The notes under the pieces are model-generated. The model was not told the DNA's origin, did no database searches, and worked only from the letters and a program-made list of their open reading frames with translations. A program made the position numbers and the translations under genes. A stretch of 64,000 nucleotides of DNA from Rathayibacter tritici (lineage in GTDB: Bacteria; Actinomycetota; Actinomycetes; Actinomycetales; Microbacteriaceae), in contig NZ_PSWS01000048.1 in NCBI RefSeq assembly GCF_002932875.1, forward strand, positions 1 to 64,000. The letters run 5' to 3'. Numbering within the stretch: the stretch's first letter is position 1; each line of letters opens with the position of its first letter. Positions 26,001 through 32,952 of the stretch are shown piece by piece.

Positions 26001-26854
26001 TCGCGAAGGTGGTCGAGCTGGTGCTCGAGCACGCCGTGATCCGTCCGCGGGAGTCGCTGATGGTCATCACCGCGAGCCCTCGCCACGCGGTACGGGTGCA
26101 GCAGGCGGTGCTGACGGCGTTCGCCAAGCGCGCCGACCTCAGCGACTTCATCCTCGGCGACCGACCCGAGCCGTTCACCGTGGTGACGTTGGAGCAGTCG
26201 GTCGCGCAGAGCCGCGACCGCGTCATCTTCTCGATCGGCTACGGTCGTACTCCGCACGGCCGTCTGCTCTCCAACTTCGGTGCGCTCGCGGAGCCGGGCG
26301 GAGAGCGCCTGCTGGCGGTCGGGATGACCCGCGCGCGTCGGTCGATGGACATCGTCTCGTGCTTCCGCCCCGGCGACATCGACGAGTCGCGCATGCGCTA
26401 TGGCATGGTCGCGCTCGCCCAGGTGCTGCAGGAGGCGGAGGATCGCGTCCAGCCGAGCGACCGCGACGACTACTCCGAGCCGATGCTGGTGGATCTCGCC
26501 GCGCGCCTGGAGCGCCGCGGCCTCCGGGTGAACATCGGGCACAAGGGCAAGCTCGCGCTGGTCGCCGCGTACGGGACTCGGGCCGTGGTGGTCGAGACCG
26601 ATCGCGATGTGAGCACGCAGAGCCTGCGAGTGTCGCTGCGCCTGCGCCCGGAGCTGCTGCGCCGGCTGGGCTGGCACTACCTGCGGGTGCACAACTTCGA
26701 GCTGTTCGCCGACCCCGAGGCCGTGGCCGCGCGGGTGGCCGGGCTGATCGGCGCGACGGGTGAGGAGTCGGTTGCCGCTCCCGGTGTCGCCGCAGTCGCT
26801 GCTGCTCCTGCGTCGGGCGAGACGCAGCCCGTCGAGCCGCTTTCGCGCGACTGA
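23024..26854 (+). CDS. SF1 (DNA2/NAM7-like) helicase-related protein with degenerate ATPase motifs
   Basis: 1276 residues. The layout follows large bacterial SF1 proteins: an N-terminal domain, a split ATPase core, and a C-terminal PD-(D/E)xK-like module. At about residues 320-335 the Walker A region reads TLPGTGGTQTIVNAIGAL. The canonical PPGTGKT/SQT lysine is glycine. Near residue 850 the Walker B region reads VFLVDAGATTLAENV, where DEA(S/Q) is expected. Later motifs remain: VTLTRSYRAGGEDLAELVNRRFY, FTVVTLEQSVAQSRDRVIFSIG and LLAVGMTRARRSMDIV. The C-terminal domain (about 1145-1245, RLGWHYLRVHNFELFADPEAV) looks like the Vsr/MTES_1575 endonuclease fold with altered acidic residues. Probably a non-ATP-hydrolysing relative. 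GTG 23024 (or GTG 23022 region) start is uncertain. Confidence 0.78.
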   Translation: MQRVDDSPGAGPVATSPESGDQGEASAHRLSPTATSPVQVTSGEAGYQGGNVADPVWQSWRDELAGVGGPSPLLHFVDSPRTRIELSTTHPGGLPPFISGKTTLLSSLIRDELALRTAKIAAGAITDKGIELRSVRGIEGVHLAIGLAQWRAGDTEFTAPVLLRPLAIRRYGRDFELKLKGQPYFNPQLVRALKQQFGITIDPEQFVELAVQNGVFKPQPVIDQLRGLTSHLPWFAVHPRLVVSSFADVAGDMLRDARMLEHPVLDAVAGNPAAKRALQQSQKVASIIPQDERPPATDTLLLDADAEQEQVIANIAAGNSLVVKTLPGTGGTQTIVNAIGALAAQHKRVLVVSARRSSLDSIHQRLLSAGLSGIAVGPRTLRRDLIQSIGRNEKAARPSVSEIDDALLRLRKVLLDYRGALSRRDESFGVSALQALEELARLSQLRTPPSTAARLDRRCVTALAHSRPEATRMLIESARLGEFRFGPGDSPWYGAQFDSTADAEIAHELAKRLHLRDLPRLLDRGQDVIGQTRMRPFESVAELGIYLRLLQDVRDTLDKFQPAVFDRSIQDLIVATSPRREATEMSATNRRRLKKLAREYLRPGAHVTDLNAALRRVQQQRTLWQRYAVAGTIPEVPVGVADVQVAYQAVTDQLSRLDEPLGRRGTNLQLASLPLAELASMISGLAEDSEVLANLQERTTLLATLRDWGLDPLLTDLSRRHVPAELVAGELDLAWWRSALEIMLTDERALLGGNTGVLDRLEADFKLVDEAHAASSAELLAWKLSETWKIGLVDWPQERDALRALLRTESSTTPQELQKAAPHLSRVLAPAWLASPYEVHRIGTETTFDAVFLVDAGATTLAENVGAIRRAKQVVAFGDPVTQTPTPFGLRVDETPEFGSTASRTDVEALHAQSALARLGELLNTVTLTRSYRAGGEDLAELVNRRFYGGRLDALPWAGSFLGHDSLRFHYIASGHGMPENDSGAVESVDAEVAKVVELVLEHAVIRPRESLMVITASPRHAVRVQQAVLTAFAKRADLSDFILGDRPEPFTVVTLEQSVAQSRDRVIFSIGYGRTPHGRLLSNFGALAEPGGERLLAVGMTRARRSMDIVSCFRPGDIDESRMRYGMVALAQVLQEAEDRVQPSDRDDYSEPMLVDLAARLERRGLRVNIGHKGKLALVAAYGTRAVVVETDRDVSTQSLRVSLRLRPELLRRLGWHYLRVHNFELFADPEAVAARVAGLIGATGEESVAAPGVAAVAAAPASGETQPVEPLSRD

Positions 26855-26856
26855 CT

Positions 26857-27063
26857 GTGGCGCCGGATCCGGACGCTCCCGCGGGTGAGGACCGGCCGCT
26901 GCGGCGTACTCGCGGCGGCCGCCGGGCGACGCTCCCCGCGAAGCCCGGCACCGACCCGTCCCCGCACGACGCTCCGGCCGCAGACCCCGCCGCGACACCT
27001 GCGCGACCCGACACCGGCCCGAACGATACCCGCCTGCGCCAGGACGTTCCGCCGCACTACTGA
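26857..27063 (+). CDS. Small proline/arginine-rich protein
   Basis: 68 residues from GTG 26857, two bases after the helicase-like gene. Composition is Pro/Asp/Arg/Ala-rich and disordered, ending NDTRLRQDVPPHY. A C-terminal 'LR.D.PPH' tail recurs in small actinobacterial proteins of unknown function, which supports it as real. Close spacing suggests co-transcription with the large gene. Confidence 0.5.
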   Translation: MAPDPDAPAGEDRPLRRTRGGRRATLPAKPGTDPSPHDAPAADPAATPARPDTGPNDTRLRQDVPPHY

Positions 27064-27221
27064 CCCTCGCGGCCCGCTCGGTCTCCCCACGGTGGAGGTG
27101 TCTGGACGACACGCGTGTCAGCGTTTCGGGCGCGCCGTTCGCGGGACGCTCTGTGGAACGCGCCCGTGTGTGGAAGTCGACTGCGGTCTTCTTGCGCCTC
27201 GGCGGAAGAAGACAGAACAAC

Positions 27222-27644
27222 TCAGCTCGCGCTGTTCTTCGCGAGTAGGTCGCGGATGTCGGCGAGGAGTTCGAGCTCGGTCGGGGCCTTGGCGTCGGTA
27301 GTGGAGGCGTCGGCGGCCTTCTTGGCGAAGGCGGCGTTCTTGAGGTGGTTGATCGGCAGGACGAATGCGAAGTAGAGGATGAACGCGATAATCACGAATT
27401 GAATCAGGGCCGAGATGACCGCTCCGTAGGCGAGGACGGTCGGGTCGTCGCCGTTCTCGCCCGGGCGGATGGTCCAGGTGAGGGCGTCGAGTGACGAGGC
27501 GTCGAAGATCACGCCGAGGAGGGGGTTGAAGATGCCCGTCACGATCGCATTCACAATCGTGGTGAAGGCTGCGCCGATGACGACGGCGACAGCCAGGTCG
27601 ATGACATTGCCACGGAGGACGAACTCCTTGAAGCCGTTGATCAT
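27222..27644 (-). CDS. mscL: Large-conductance mechanosensitive channel MscL
   Basis: 140 residues. FKEFVLRGNVIDLAVAVVIGAAFTTIVNAIV is the MscL amphipathic helix plus pore-lining TM1 with the AVAVVIGAAF glycine/alanine pattern. LIQFVIIAFILYFAFVLPIN is TM2. A basic/acidic cytoplasmic helix ends it (PTELELLADIRDLLAKNSAS). It forms the homopentameric osmotic-shock valve. ATG 27644; upstream on the same strand is the FmdB-type gene, 38 bp away. Confidence 0.95.
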   Translation of the reverse strand: MINGFKEFVLRGNVIDLAVAVVIGAAFTTIVNAIVTGIFNPLLGVIFDASSLDALTWTIRPGENGDDPTVLAYGAVISALIQFVIIAFILYFAFVLPINHLKNAAFAKKAADASTTDAKAPTELELLADIRDLLAKNSAS

Positions 27645-27682
27645 GGTCGTTCCGTTTCTCGGGCCGGGTGGTGGGTGACGGG

Positions 27683-28069
27683 TCAGACGCCGGAGGAAGA
27701 GGAGCCGGAGGATCCTGAGGACGACGACGTGGACGAGCCGGAGCCGGACGAGCCGGAGCCGGACGAGCCCGAACCGGAGGAGCCGGCACCGGACGCTCCG
27801 GACGACGAATCGGACGTCCCGGATCCCGACGACCCCGATCCCGACGACTCCGATCCCGACGACCCCGAGCCGCCGTCGCCCGACGTCCCGCCCGAGCGTG
27901 AGTCGGTGCGGTAGAAGCCGGAGCCGTTGAAGGTCACGCCGACCGCGCTGAACACCTTCCGCAGTGCCCCCTGGCAGCTCGGGCACTCGGTAAGGCTGTC
28001 GTCGGTGAACTTCTGCTGGATGTCAAAGGCGTTGCCGCACTGCGTGCAGCGGTAGGAGTAGGTCGGCAC
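27683..28069 (-). CDS. FmdB-family zinc-ribbon protein with a long Ser/Gly tail
   Basis: 128 residues. MPTYSYRCTQCGNAFDIQQ and ECPSCQGALRKVFS form the two CxxC knuckles of the FmdB zinc ribbon, followed by FNGSGFYRTD, all standard. From about residue 56 the rest is low-complexity Ser/Gly (GSGSSGSGTSDSSSG and similar). That is longer than the short tails most homologues have. The DNA of the tail is a run of imperfect 9-15 bp repeats, so length polymorphism is likely. Function of FmdB ribbons is not established. It lies between mscL and the cyclo-ligase gene. Confidence 0.88.
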   Translation of the reverse strand: MPTYSYRCTQCGNAFDIQQKFTDDSLTECPSCQGALRKVFSAVGVTFNGSGFYRTDSRSGGTSGDGGSGSSGSESSGSGSSGSGTSDSSSGASGAGSSGSGSSGSGSSGSGSSTSSSSGSSGSSSSGV

Positions 28070-28111
28070 AGGGGGGCTCCTCGGAGGCGAGTGGGGGAGA
28101 AAGAAGACGAG

Positions 28112-28696
28112 TCAGTGGCGCAGGTCGACAATGCCGGAGGGAGTGACGACTCCATCGACGGCTTGGTCGTGAACCTCACTGGGCACCCGGTCGACGAGCT
28201 CGCTGTCGAAGACGACGGCGTAGACGGGCGGGCACTTCTCCATCGAGCCCAGCGTCTTATCGAAGTAGCCGCGGCCCCAGCCCATCCGCATCCCCTGCCG
28301 ATCGACGGTCGCGGCTGGAACCACGATGAGGTCGACGTCATTGATCGCGATCGGTCCGAGCAGCTGACCGACCGGCTCCGGCATGCCGAACAGGCCCTGC
28401 GTCTCGGTGTGTCCATCGCCGACGGCCCAGTCGAGCAGGCCGTCCTGGCGCGAGATGGGGAAGAGGACGCGGATGCCGTGGCTCTCGGCCCAGCCCAGGA
28501 ACGGGCGGGTGCTCGGCTCGTCTGCCGCGGAGAGGTAGCAGGCGAGGGAGTGGGCGCCGAGACGGGTGGCGAGCTCGATCAGGTGGGTGGTGATCTGCTC
28601 CGCAGCCTGTTCGCGGGCGGTCGAGGTCTGCGTGCGGCGGCGCTCGCGCAGCTCGGCGCGCAGCGCCCGCTTCTCATGCGTGATGTCGGCTGGCAT
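28112..28696 (-). CDS. 5-formyltetrahydrofolate cyclo-ligase
   Basis: 194 residues. KRALRAELRERRR is the N-terminal basic helix, GIRVLFPIS the phosphate region, DLIVVPAATVDRQGMRMGWGRGYFDKTL the hallmark 'R.G.GgGyyD', and VVFDSELVDRVPSEVHDQAVDGVVTP the C-terminal block 'e....D..vd.ivT'. It converts 5-formyl-THF to 5,10-methenyl-THF using ATP. ATG 28696; divergent from galU, the arrangement known in other actinobacteria. Confidence 0.93.
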   Translation of the reverse strand: MPADITHEKRALRAELRERRRTQTSTAREQAAEQITTHLIELATRLGAHSLACYLSAADEPSTRPFLGWAESHGIRVLFPISRQDGLLDWAVGDGHTETQGLFGMPEPVGQLLGPIAINDVDLIVVPAATVDRQGMRMGWGRGYFDKTLGSMEKCPPVYAVVFDSELVDRVPSEVHDQAVDGVVTPSGIVDLRH

Positions 28697-28851
28697 GCGC
28701 TCAGTCTAGAACCGGGCCTTCGGTTGAGCCGTGCGAGCGGGGCGCTGAGGGACGTCGCTCTCGCAGCATTTCGGAACGGAGTTCGGCGCTCTCTGGTGCC
28801 GGTTCTGGCGCGAAACGTCCGCGACTTCCACCGCCGCTAAGATGACGCCCC

Positions 28852-29742
28852 ATGGGCACTCGAATCCGCAAAGCCGTCATCCCCGCCGCCGGCCTCGGCA
28901 CCCGCTTCCTGCCGGCGACCAAGGCCATCCCCAAGGAAATGCTGCCGGTCGTCGACAAGCCGGCGATCCAGTACGTGGTCGAGGAGGCGGCGGACGCCGG
29001 TCTTCAGGACGTGCTCGTGATCATCGGGCGCAATAAGAATGCGCTCGCCAACCACTTCGACTCGGTGCCCGAGCTCGAGCACAACCTGTCGAAGAAGAAG
29101 GACGACAAGAAGCTCGAGCACGTCAAGTACGCCAGCGACTTAGCCGACGTCCACTTCGTCCGCCAGGGCGAGCCCAAGGGTCTGGGCCACGCGGTCGCCC
29201 GTGCACAGCGCCACGTCGGCGACGAGCCCTTCGCCGTCCTGCTCGGTGACGACCTGATCGATGCCCGCGACCCGCTGCTCTCGCGCATGATCGAGGTCGC
29301 CGAGGGCCGCGACACCACGGTCGTCGCGCTGCTCGAGGTCGACCCCGACCAGATCCACCTCTACGGCTGCGCCGCGGTCGAGACAACCGACGAGGACGAC
29401 GTGGTGCGGATCACCGGCCTGGTCGAGAAGCCCTCCAAGGAGGACGCCCCCTCGAACCTCGCGATCATCGGACGCTACGTGCTGAAGCCCGACGTGTTCG
29501 GCGTGCTCGAGCACACCGCCCCGGGCAAGGGCGGCGAGATCCAGCTGACCGACGCGCTGGAGCGCATGGCCCAGGACCCGGCCGAGTTCGGCGGGGTCTA
29601 CGGCGTGGTGTTCCGCGGCCGCCGCTACGACACCGGAGACAAGCTCGACTACATCAAGGCGATCGTGCAGCTCGCCTCCGACCGCGAGGACCTCGGCACC
29701 GACCTCAAGCCGTGGCTGAAGGACTTCGTCGCCGGGCTCTGA
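28852..29742 (+). CDS. galU: UTP-glucose-1-phosphate uridylyltransferase
   Basis: 296 residues. KAVIPAAGLGTRFLPATKAIPKEMLPVVDKP is the nucleotidyltransferase signature with the catalytic Arg/Lys. VLLGDDLID is the metal-binding Asp region, and GLVEKPSKEDAPSNLAIIGRY the sugar-binding block. DTGDKLDYIKA near the end is typical. It makes UDP-glucose for cell-wall and polysaccharide synthesis. ATG 28852. A strong hairpin follows at 29765-29808. Confidence 0.96.
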   Translation: MGTRIRKAVIPAAGLGTRFLPATKAIPKEMLPVVDKPAIQYVVEEAADAGLQDVLVIIGRNKNALANHFDSVPELEHNLSKKKDDKKLEHVKYASDLADVHFVRQGEPKGLGHAVARAQRHVGDEPFAVLLGDDLIDARDPLLSRMIEVAEGRDTTVVALLEVDPDQIHLYGCAAVETTDEDDVVRITGLVEKPSKEDAPSNLAIIGRYVLKPDVFGVLEHTAPGKGGEIQLTDALERMAQDPAEFGGVYGVVFRGRRYDTGDKLDYIKAIVQLASDREDLGTDLKPWLKDFVAGL

Positions 29743-29764
29743 GCCCCGACTCGTTCGCCGCGTC

Positions 29765-29808
29765 GGACGGACGGGACCCCCTGCTGCGGCTGGGGATCCC
29801 GTCCGTTC
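29765..29808 (+). terminator. Hairpin after galU
   Basis: Arms ACGGACGGGA (29767-29776) and TCCCGTCCGT (29797-29806) pair perfectly. Outer GG/TC adds two more positions and an inner CCC/GGG pairing sits near the loop. There is no run of T after it, as is common in high-GC actinobacteria. Placed 23 bases after the galU stop, it probably ends that transcript or insulates the downstream acetyltransferase gene. Confidence 0.55.
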
Positions 29809-29884
29809 CTGCATCCGGCGAGAGCACCGGCGGCCGCAGAGTCCAGTCCCCTCCTGCGGCGCGGCGGAGCAGTAGGGTCGCATC

Positions 29885-30610
29885 ATGCCGCTCCCGATCC
29901 CGACGCTCACCGAGGGTCGTGTCACCGTCCGCCCGATCCGCGTGCGCGACGCCCGTCCTCTGGAGCGCGAGCTGATCGCGAACCGATCGTGGCTGCGCCA
30001 GTGGGAGGCGTCCGACCCGCGCGGGGGCGCCGCGTTCGACGTGCGCGCCAGCATCCGCTCGCTGCAACAGAACGCGCGCGCCGGCGGGGGAGTACCGTTC
30101 CTGATCGACTGGGACGGCGACCTGGCCGGGCAGCTCAACATCTCGAACATCGGCTACGGCTCGCTGTCGTCCGGCTCGATCGGCTACTGGGTGTCCGAGC
30201 GCTTTGCCGGCCGCGGCATCACTCCGCTCGCCGTGGCTCTTGCCGCCGACCACGCCTTCCTCGACCTGAGCCTGCACCGGATCGAGATCTGCATCCGTCC
30301 CGAGAACCGGCCGAGCCTGCGCGTGGTCGAAAAGCTCGGCTTCCGCTACGAGGGCCTGCGGCGCCGCTTCATCCACATCAACGGCGATTGGCGCGACCAC
30401 TTCTGCTTCGCGCTGGTGGCGGAGGAGGTGCCGCGCGGAGTGCTCCGCCGCTTCTTGGACGGGCAGGTCCCATCCGATGTCGGCGTGCCGAGTGACGTCG
30501 ATCTCCGCGCGTCTCGCCGCTCCGGGCTTTCCGGCCCCTCCGACGGCGCCGGTGTCCCTCCGACCGGGCCCCGCCTGATCCGCGATTCACACGGACACAC
30601 CTACCCGTAA
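29885..30610 (+). CDS. rimJ: GNAT acetyltransferase, RimJ/RimL type
   Basis: 241 residues. VTVRPIRVRDARPLERELIANRSWLRQWEA starts the domain. IGYWVSERFAGRGITPLAVALAADHAF is the acetyl-CoA pyrophosphate-binding loop (Q/RxxGxG/A variant), and RIEICIRPENRPSLRVVEKLGFRYEGLRRRFIHINGDWRDH the RimJ/L C-terminal block. Such enzymes acetylate N-termini of ribosomal or other proteins. About 35 extra residues at the C-terminus are Pro/Ser/Arg-rich. Position between galU and glpR matches the conserved actinobacterial order, except that glp is absent. Confidence 0.87.
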   Translation: MPLPIPTLTEGRVTVRPIRVRDARPLERELIANRSWLRQWEASDPRGGAAFDVRASIRSLQQNARAGGGVPFLIDWDGDLAGQLNISNIGYGSLSSGSIGYWVSERFAGRGITPLAVALAADHAFLDLSLHRIEICIRPENRPSLRVVEKLGFRYEGLRRRFIHINGDWRDHFCFALVAEEVPRGVLRRFLDGQVPSDVGVPSDVDLRASRRSGLSGPSDGAGVPPTGPRLIRDSHGHTYP

Positions 30611-30649
30611 TGACGGATGGAAGTACCCGGTACTCCTAGCGTTGTCCGC

Positions 30650-31612
30650 ATGAGTAGCGACTGGCTGGGCGGGGGCGTCGTCTGGGCGCTCGCCGCTGTT
30701 TTGTGGGTCGCCTACTTGATCCCCACGTGGATGCGCCGACGGTCGTACAACGCGACCGAGCGCAACGCGGTGAGGCTGCAGCAGACGCTGCGGATCCTCG
30801 CCGAGACCGCGGAGGTGCCCGAGCACGTGCGTGCGGAGGCGACAGCCCGCGAGGTGGCGCTGCAGCAGCGCCGGCTCCGGGTGACCGAGACACGACGACG
30901 AGCCGAAGAGAAGGCACAGACGATGGAGCTGGCACAGGCGGAGAAGGCGGCGCGCGAGGCGCTGCGACGGGCGGCCGCGAGCGCACGGCGGAGCACACGG
31001 TCGGGGCCCTCGGCCCTGCGGTGGCGTCAGGGAGCCGCGCTGACCGTGTTGGTCGGCGTGGTCGCCGCGCTGGTCGGGCTCGTGATGCTGCCGTTCGGCG
31101 GCACGGGGGCGGTGCCGCTTGTCGGCCTGCTCCTGTTGGTCGCGGGCCTTGGCACGCTGATCCTGTTGGCGCCCGGTCGCCGCCGTACCGCCGCTCCGGC
31201 CGCGGTCGTGCCGACAGCCGCCGCGACCCAGCGGCGCCGCGCCGAGGTCTTCGAGGCCGAACTCGCGGAGGACGAGGCGGACACGGCCTCCGAGGAGTTC
31301 GACGAGGACCGCGCGAGCTGGACGCCGAGGCCGCTGCCGAAGCCGCTCTACCTCTCCCGCGGCACGGTCGCCGCTTCGGCGATGGCCTCGATCGACGCCG
31401 TCGAGCGGCTGCGCACGGCGGCGGCGGAGGCGGAGCGCGCCCAGCGCGCCGCCGCGAACGCGCCCGAGGTGGCCCCGCTGCGTGCCCCGCGGGCCGCCGC
31501 GTCGGCTCCCGAGGCCCACCGTCCCTCTTCCCGCTTCGCCTCGATGGGCGTCGTCGACGGTGTCGACGCAATCGACCTCGACCAGGCGTTGCAGCGCAGG
31601 CGCGGAGCCTGA
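30650..31612 (+). CDS. GlpR-like membrane protein (gephyrin-like protein receptor homologue)
   Basis: 320 residues. TM1 at about 9-26 (VVWALAAVLWVAYLIPTWMRRR), then a long charged Arg/Glu/Ala coiled coil (ERNAVRLQQTLRILAE to ARRSTRSG), two adjacent helices (LTVLVGVVAALVGLVML, VGLLLLVAGLGTLILLA), and an acidic then Ala-rich tail. This layout and the position after galU and rimJ match GlpR of corynebacteria and mycobacteria, reported as a membrane receptor for the gephyrin-like Glp at division sites. Assignment rests on layout and synteny, not sequence identity. ATG 30650; 40 bp after rimJ. Confidence 0.6.
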   Translation: MSSDWLGGGVVWALAAVLWVAYLIPTWMRRRSYNATERNAVRLQQTLRILAETAEVPEHVRAEATAREVALQQRRLRVTETRRRAEEKAQTMELAQAEKAAREALRRAAASARRSTRSGPSALRWRQGAALTVLVGVVAALVGLVMLPFGGTGAVPLVGLLLLVAGLGTLILLAPGRRRTAAPAAVVPTAAATQRRRAEVFEAELAEDEADTASEEFDEDRASWTPRPLPKPLYLSRGTVAASAMASIDAVERLRTAAAEAERAQRAAANAPEVAPLRAPRAAASAPEAHRPSSRFASMGVVDGVDAIDLDQALQRRRGA

Positions 31613-31686
31613 CGCGGAGGCAGGGTGCCCGCTCGGCCGTGCTAATGTGGACGAGTTGTTCGGGCCGGTGACGGCTCGGGAGGCAC

Positions 31687-31762
31687 GGGTCCGTGGCGCA
31701 GTTGGTAGCGCGCTTCGTTCGCAATGAAGAGGTCAGGGGTTCGAATCCCCTCGGATCCACCA
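31687..31762 (+). tRNA. tRNA-Ala (anticodon CGC)
   Basis: A full cloverleaf can be drawn. The acceptor is GGGTCCG/CGGATCC with the G3:U70 wobble that marks alanine tRNAs. The D arm is GCGC-AGTTGGTA-GCGC. The anticodon stem is CTTCG/TGAAG with loop TTCGCAA (CGC). The T arm is AGGGG-TTCGAAT-CCCCT. The discriminator is A73 and an encoded CCA ends it. It reads codon GCG. It lies at the border between the conserved glpR block and an accessory stretch, a usual integration site for genomic islands. Confidence 0.95.
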
Positions 31763-32059
31763 GAGTGTTTTTCTTCGGCTCATCCGCGCAAGCGAGTGCC
31801 GAAGAATGTTCGGCGCGAGACCCGCTCTTCTGAGCGGGTCTTGTGCGTTTCGGGCCTGTCGGTAACCGCCTGCCGTGCGAGGCTAGGCGCTGCTCGACCG
31901 TATCGGGCTCCCAGCCGGGCATCCGTGGGAATTCGACCCCCCAAAGGGTGAAGAGGGCCACTCTCGCTGATGAGCCGGTCGCAGTGCTCGCTTGGCGCGC
32001 TCGGCGGCCTATGCCGCGGCGAATTGTGTCCAGCCCCATCATTAGCGCACACTGGGGGA
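31763..32059. other. Intergenic stretch after tRNA-Ala
   Basis: Contains a strong hairpin (31818-31841, listed separately) and no supported gene. No second copy of the tRNA 3' end was seen here, so an attachment-site duplication is not evident at close range. The sequence is less codon-structured than its neighbours. Confidence 0.4.
31818..31841 (+). terminator. Perfect 10-bp hairpin after tRNA-Ala
   Basis: AGACCCGCTC (31818-31827) pairs without mismatch to GAGCGGGTCT (31832-31841) around a TTCT loop, followed by TGTGCGTTTCG. It lies 56 bases after the tRNA CCA and is well placed to terminate the tRNA transcript. Confidence 0.7.
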
Positions 32060-32275
32060 GTGGCAATCAAAGTGACCCTTGTTGATGATCTCGACGGCGT
32101 GCTCGCACCCGACGGCTCGACGGTGCAGTTCTCGATCGACGACGACGTCTACGAGATTGACCTCTCTCCGAGAAACCGACAGAAGCTCCGGGCGGCCTTC
32201 CGACCCTATATCGATGCGTCGCGGCGAGCGCGCTACCGCATCACCGATCTCCCGGCTGTGGGGCCGAAGAAGTAG
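32060..32275 (+). CDS. Lsr2-like protein, dimerisation domain only
   Basis: 71 residues from GTG 32060, preceded by GGGGGA. VAIKVTLVDDLDGVLAPDG, VQFSIDDDVYEIDLSPRN and KLRAAFRPYIDASRR follow the N-terminal beta-hairpin/helix dimerisation domain of Lsr2 ('kk..v.lvDDlDG..Ad.Tv.F.ldG..YeIDLs..N..kLR.aL..yi.aaRr'). Full Lsr2 has about 110 residues with a C-terminal AT-rich-DNA-binding domain; here the protein ends after DLPAVGPKK. It could form mixed dimers with chromosomal Lsr2 and modulate silencing, which is inference. It sits at the edge of an accessory region. Confidence 0.72.
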   Translation: MAIKVTLVDDLDGVLAPDGSTVQFSIDDDVYEIDLSPRNRQKLRAAFRPYIDASRRARYRITDLPAVGPKK

Positions 32276-32952
32276 AGCCTGACCGCTGTGGTCGGTCGGA
32301 CGTGAGGTGGCCCTGCGTTCCTCCTGGCCGAGGGTAATCTCAGCATTCGTCTGACGTCAGCCAAGGGCGGTTGCGCGGCATCCACTCCGACATGATCGTC
32401 TGGCCCAGAAGGAATACTCGTCGACGATGACGGGAGGTTCCGACGTTCCCTGGCTGGGTCGGGCTGGTCGGACCGGTCTCCGTGACCGTTCCGAGCGCAG
32501 GGGGGTCACCGTTGCTCGCGCCTTGAAAGCGCTTCGAGAGTGGGGTCTTCGCGGGGGCCGGTGTACCGGAGTAGGACTCACTCCTGTCGCGGTCCTCCAG
32601 CAATCAGCGGAAACTTGAGTGCCGACGATTCGTGAGCAGCGGTCTCGGTGAGGTGCGCTCAACGATACCGACGTCTGCCCGACCAGAAGGGTGGCAGGCC
32701 CCGGCGTCGTGGTGGTGCGCCGTGCCTCCTCGCGGATCACGAGGTGTCCACTCGACCGACGACCTCGGCCCGGGCGCGTCGATGACGCTGAGCGGCATGT
32801 GGGCGACTGACGCTCCATGTCACCCGAACGCGGACGCGAGCATCCGTCGGGTTAGGGGATAGGGTCGCTGAACGTCGGCCAGGAAGAGACCCTCGATCGA
32901 CCCGGAGTCGTCTGATTCCCTCTCAATCCCCGCTGGACGTCAGGAGGTTCGC
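32276..32952. other. Non-coding stretch upstream of the accessory operon
   Basis: About 680 bases with no supported gene. Open frames on both strands (for example 32357-32818 minus) lack start signals and show no family features. The end of the region carries the AGGAGG ribosome binding site (32942-32947) of the MFS gene. An iron-box-like TTAGG at about 32851 has no symmetric partner. It probably holds the promoter of the downstream operon, but no element could be fixed. Confidence 0.35.

Noticed and set aside
24251..27220. Open frame of 989 codons on the minus strand opposite the helicase-like gene
   Set aside because: High GC keeps antisense frames open. It has Arg/Gly/Glu-rich composition without domain motifs, while the plus strand carries clear helicase motifs.
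27675..27914. Acidic Asp/Glu/Pro repeat frame on the plus strand
   Set aside because: It is the reverse of the Ser/Gly tail of the FmdB gene; repeats in the DNA produce repeats in every frame.
32357..32818. 153-codon minus-strand frame in the gap before the MFS gene
   Set aside because: Ser/Arg/Pro-rich with no start signal or domain; typical chance frame in GC-rich DNA.
32845..32870. Iron-box-like TTAGG sequence upstream of the MFS gene
   Set aside because: Only a half-site; the inverted partner needed for a DtxR/IdeR operator is absent.
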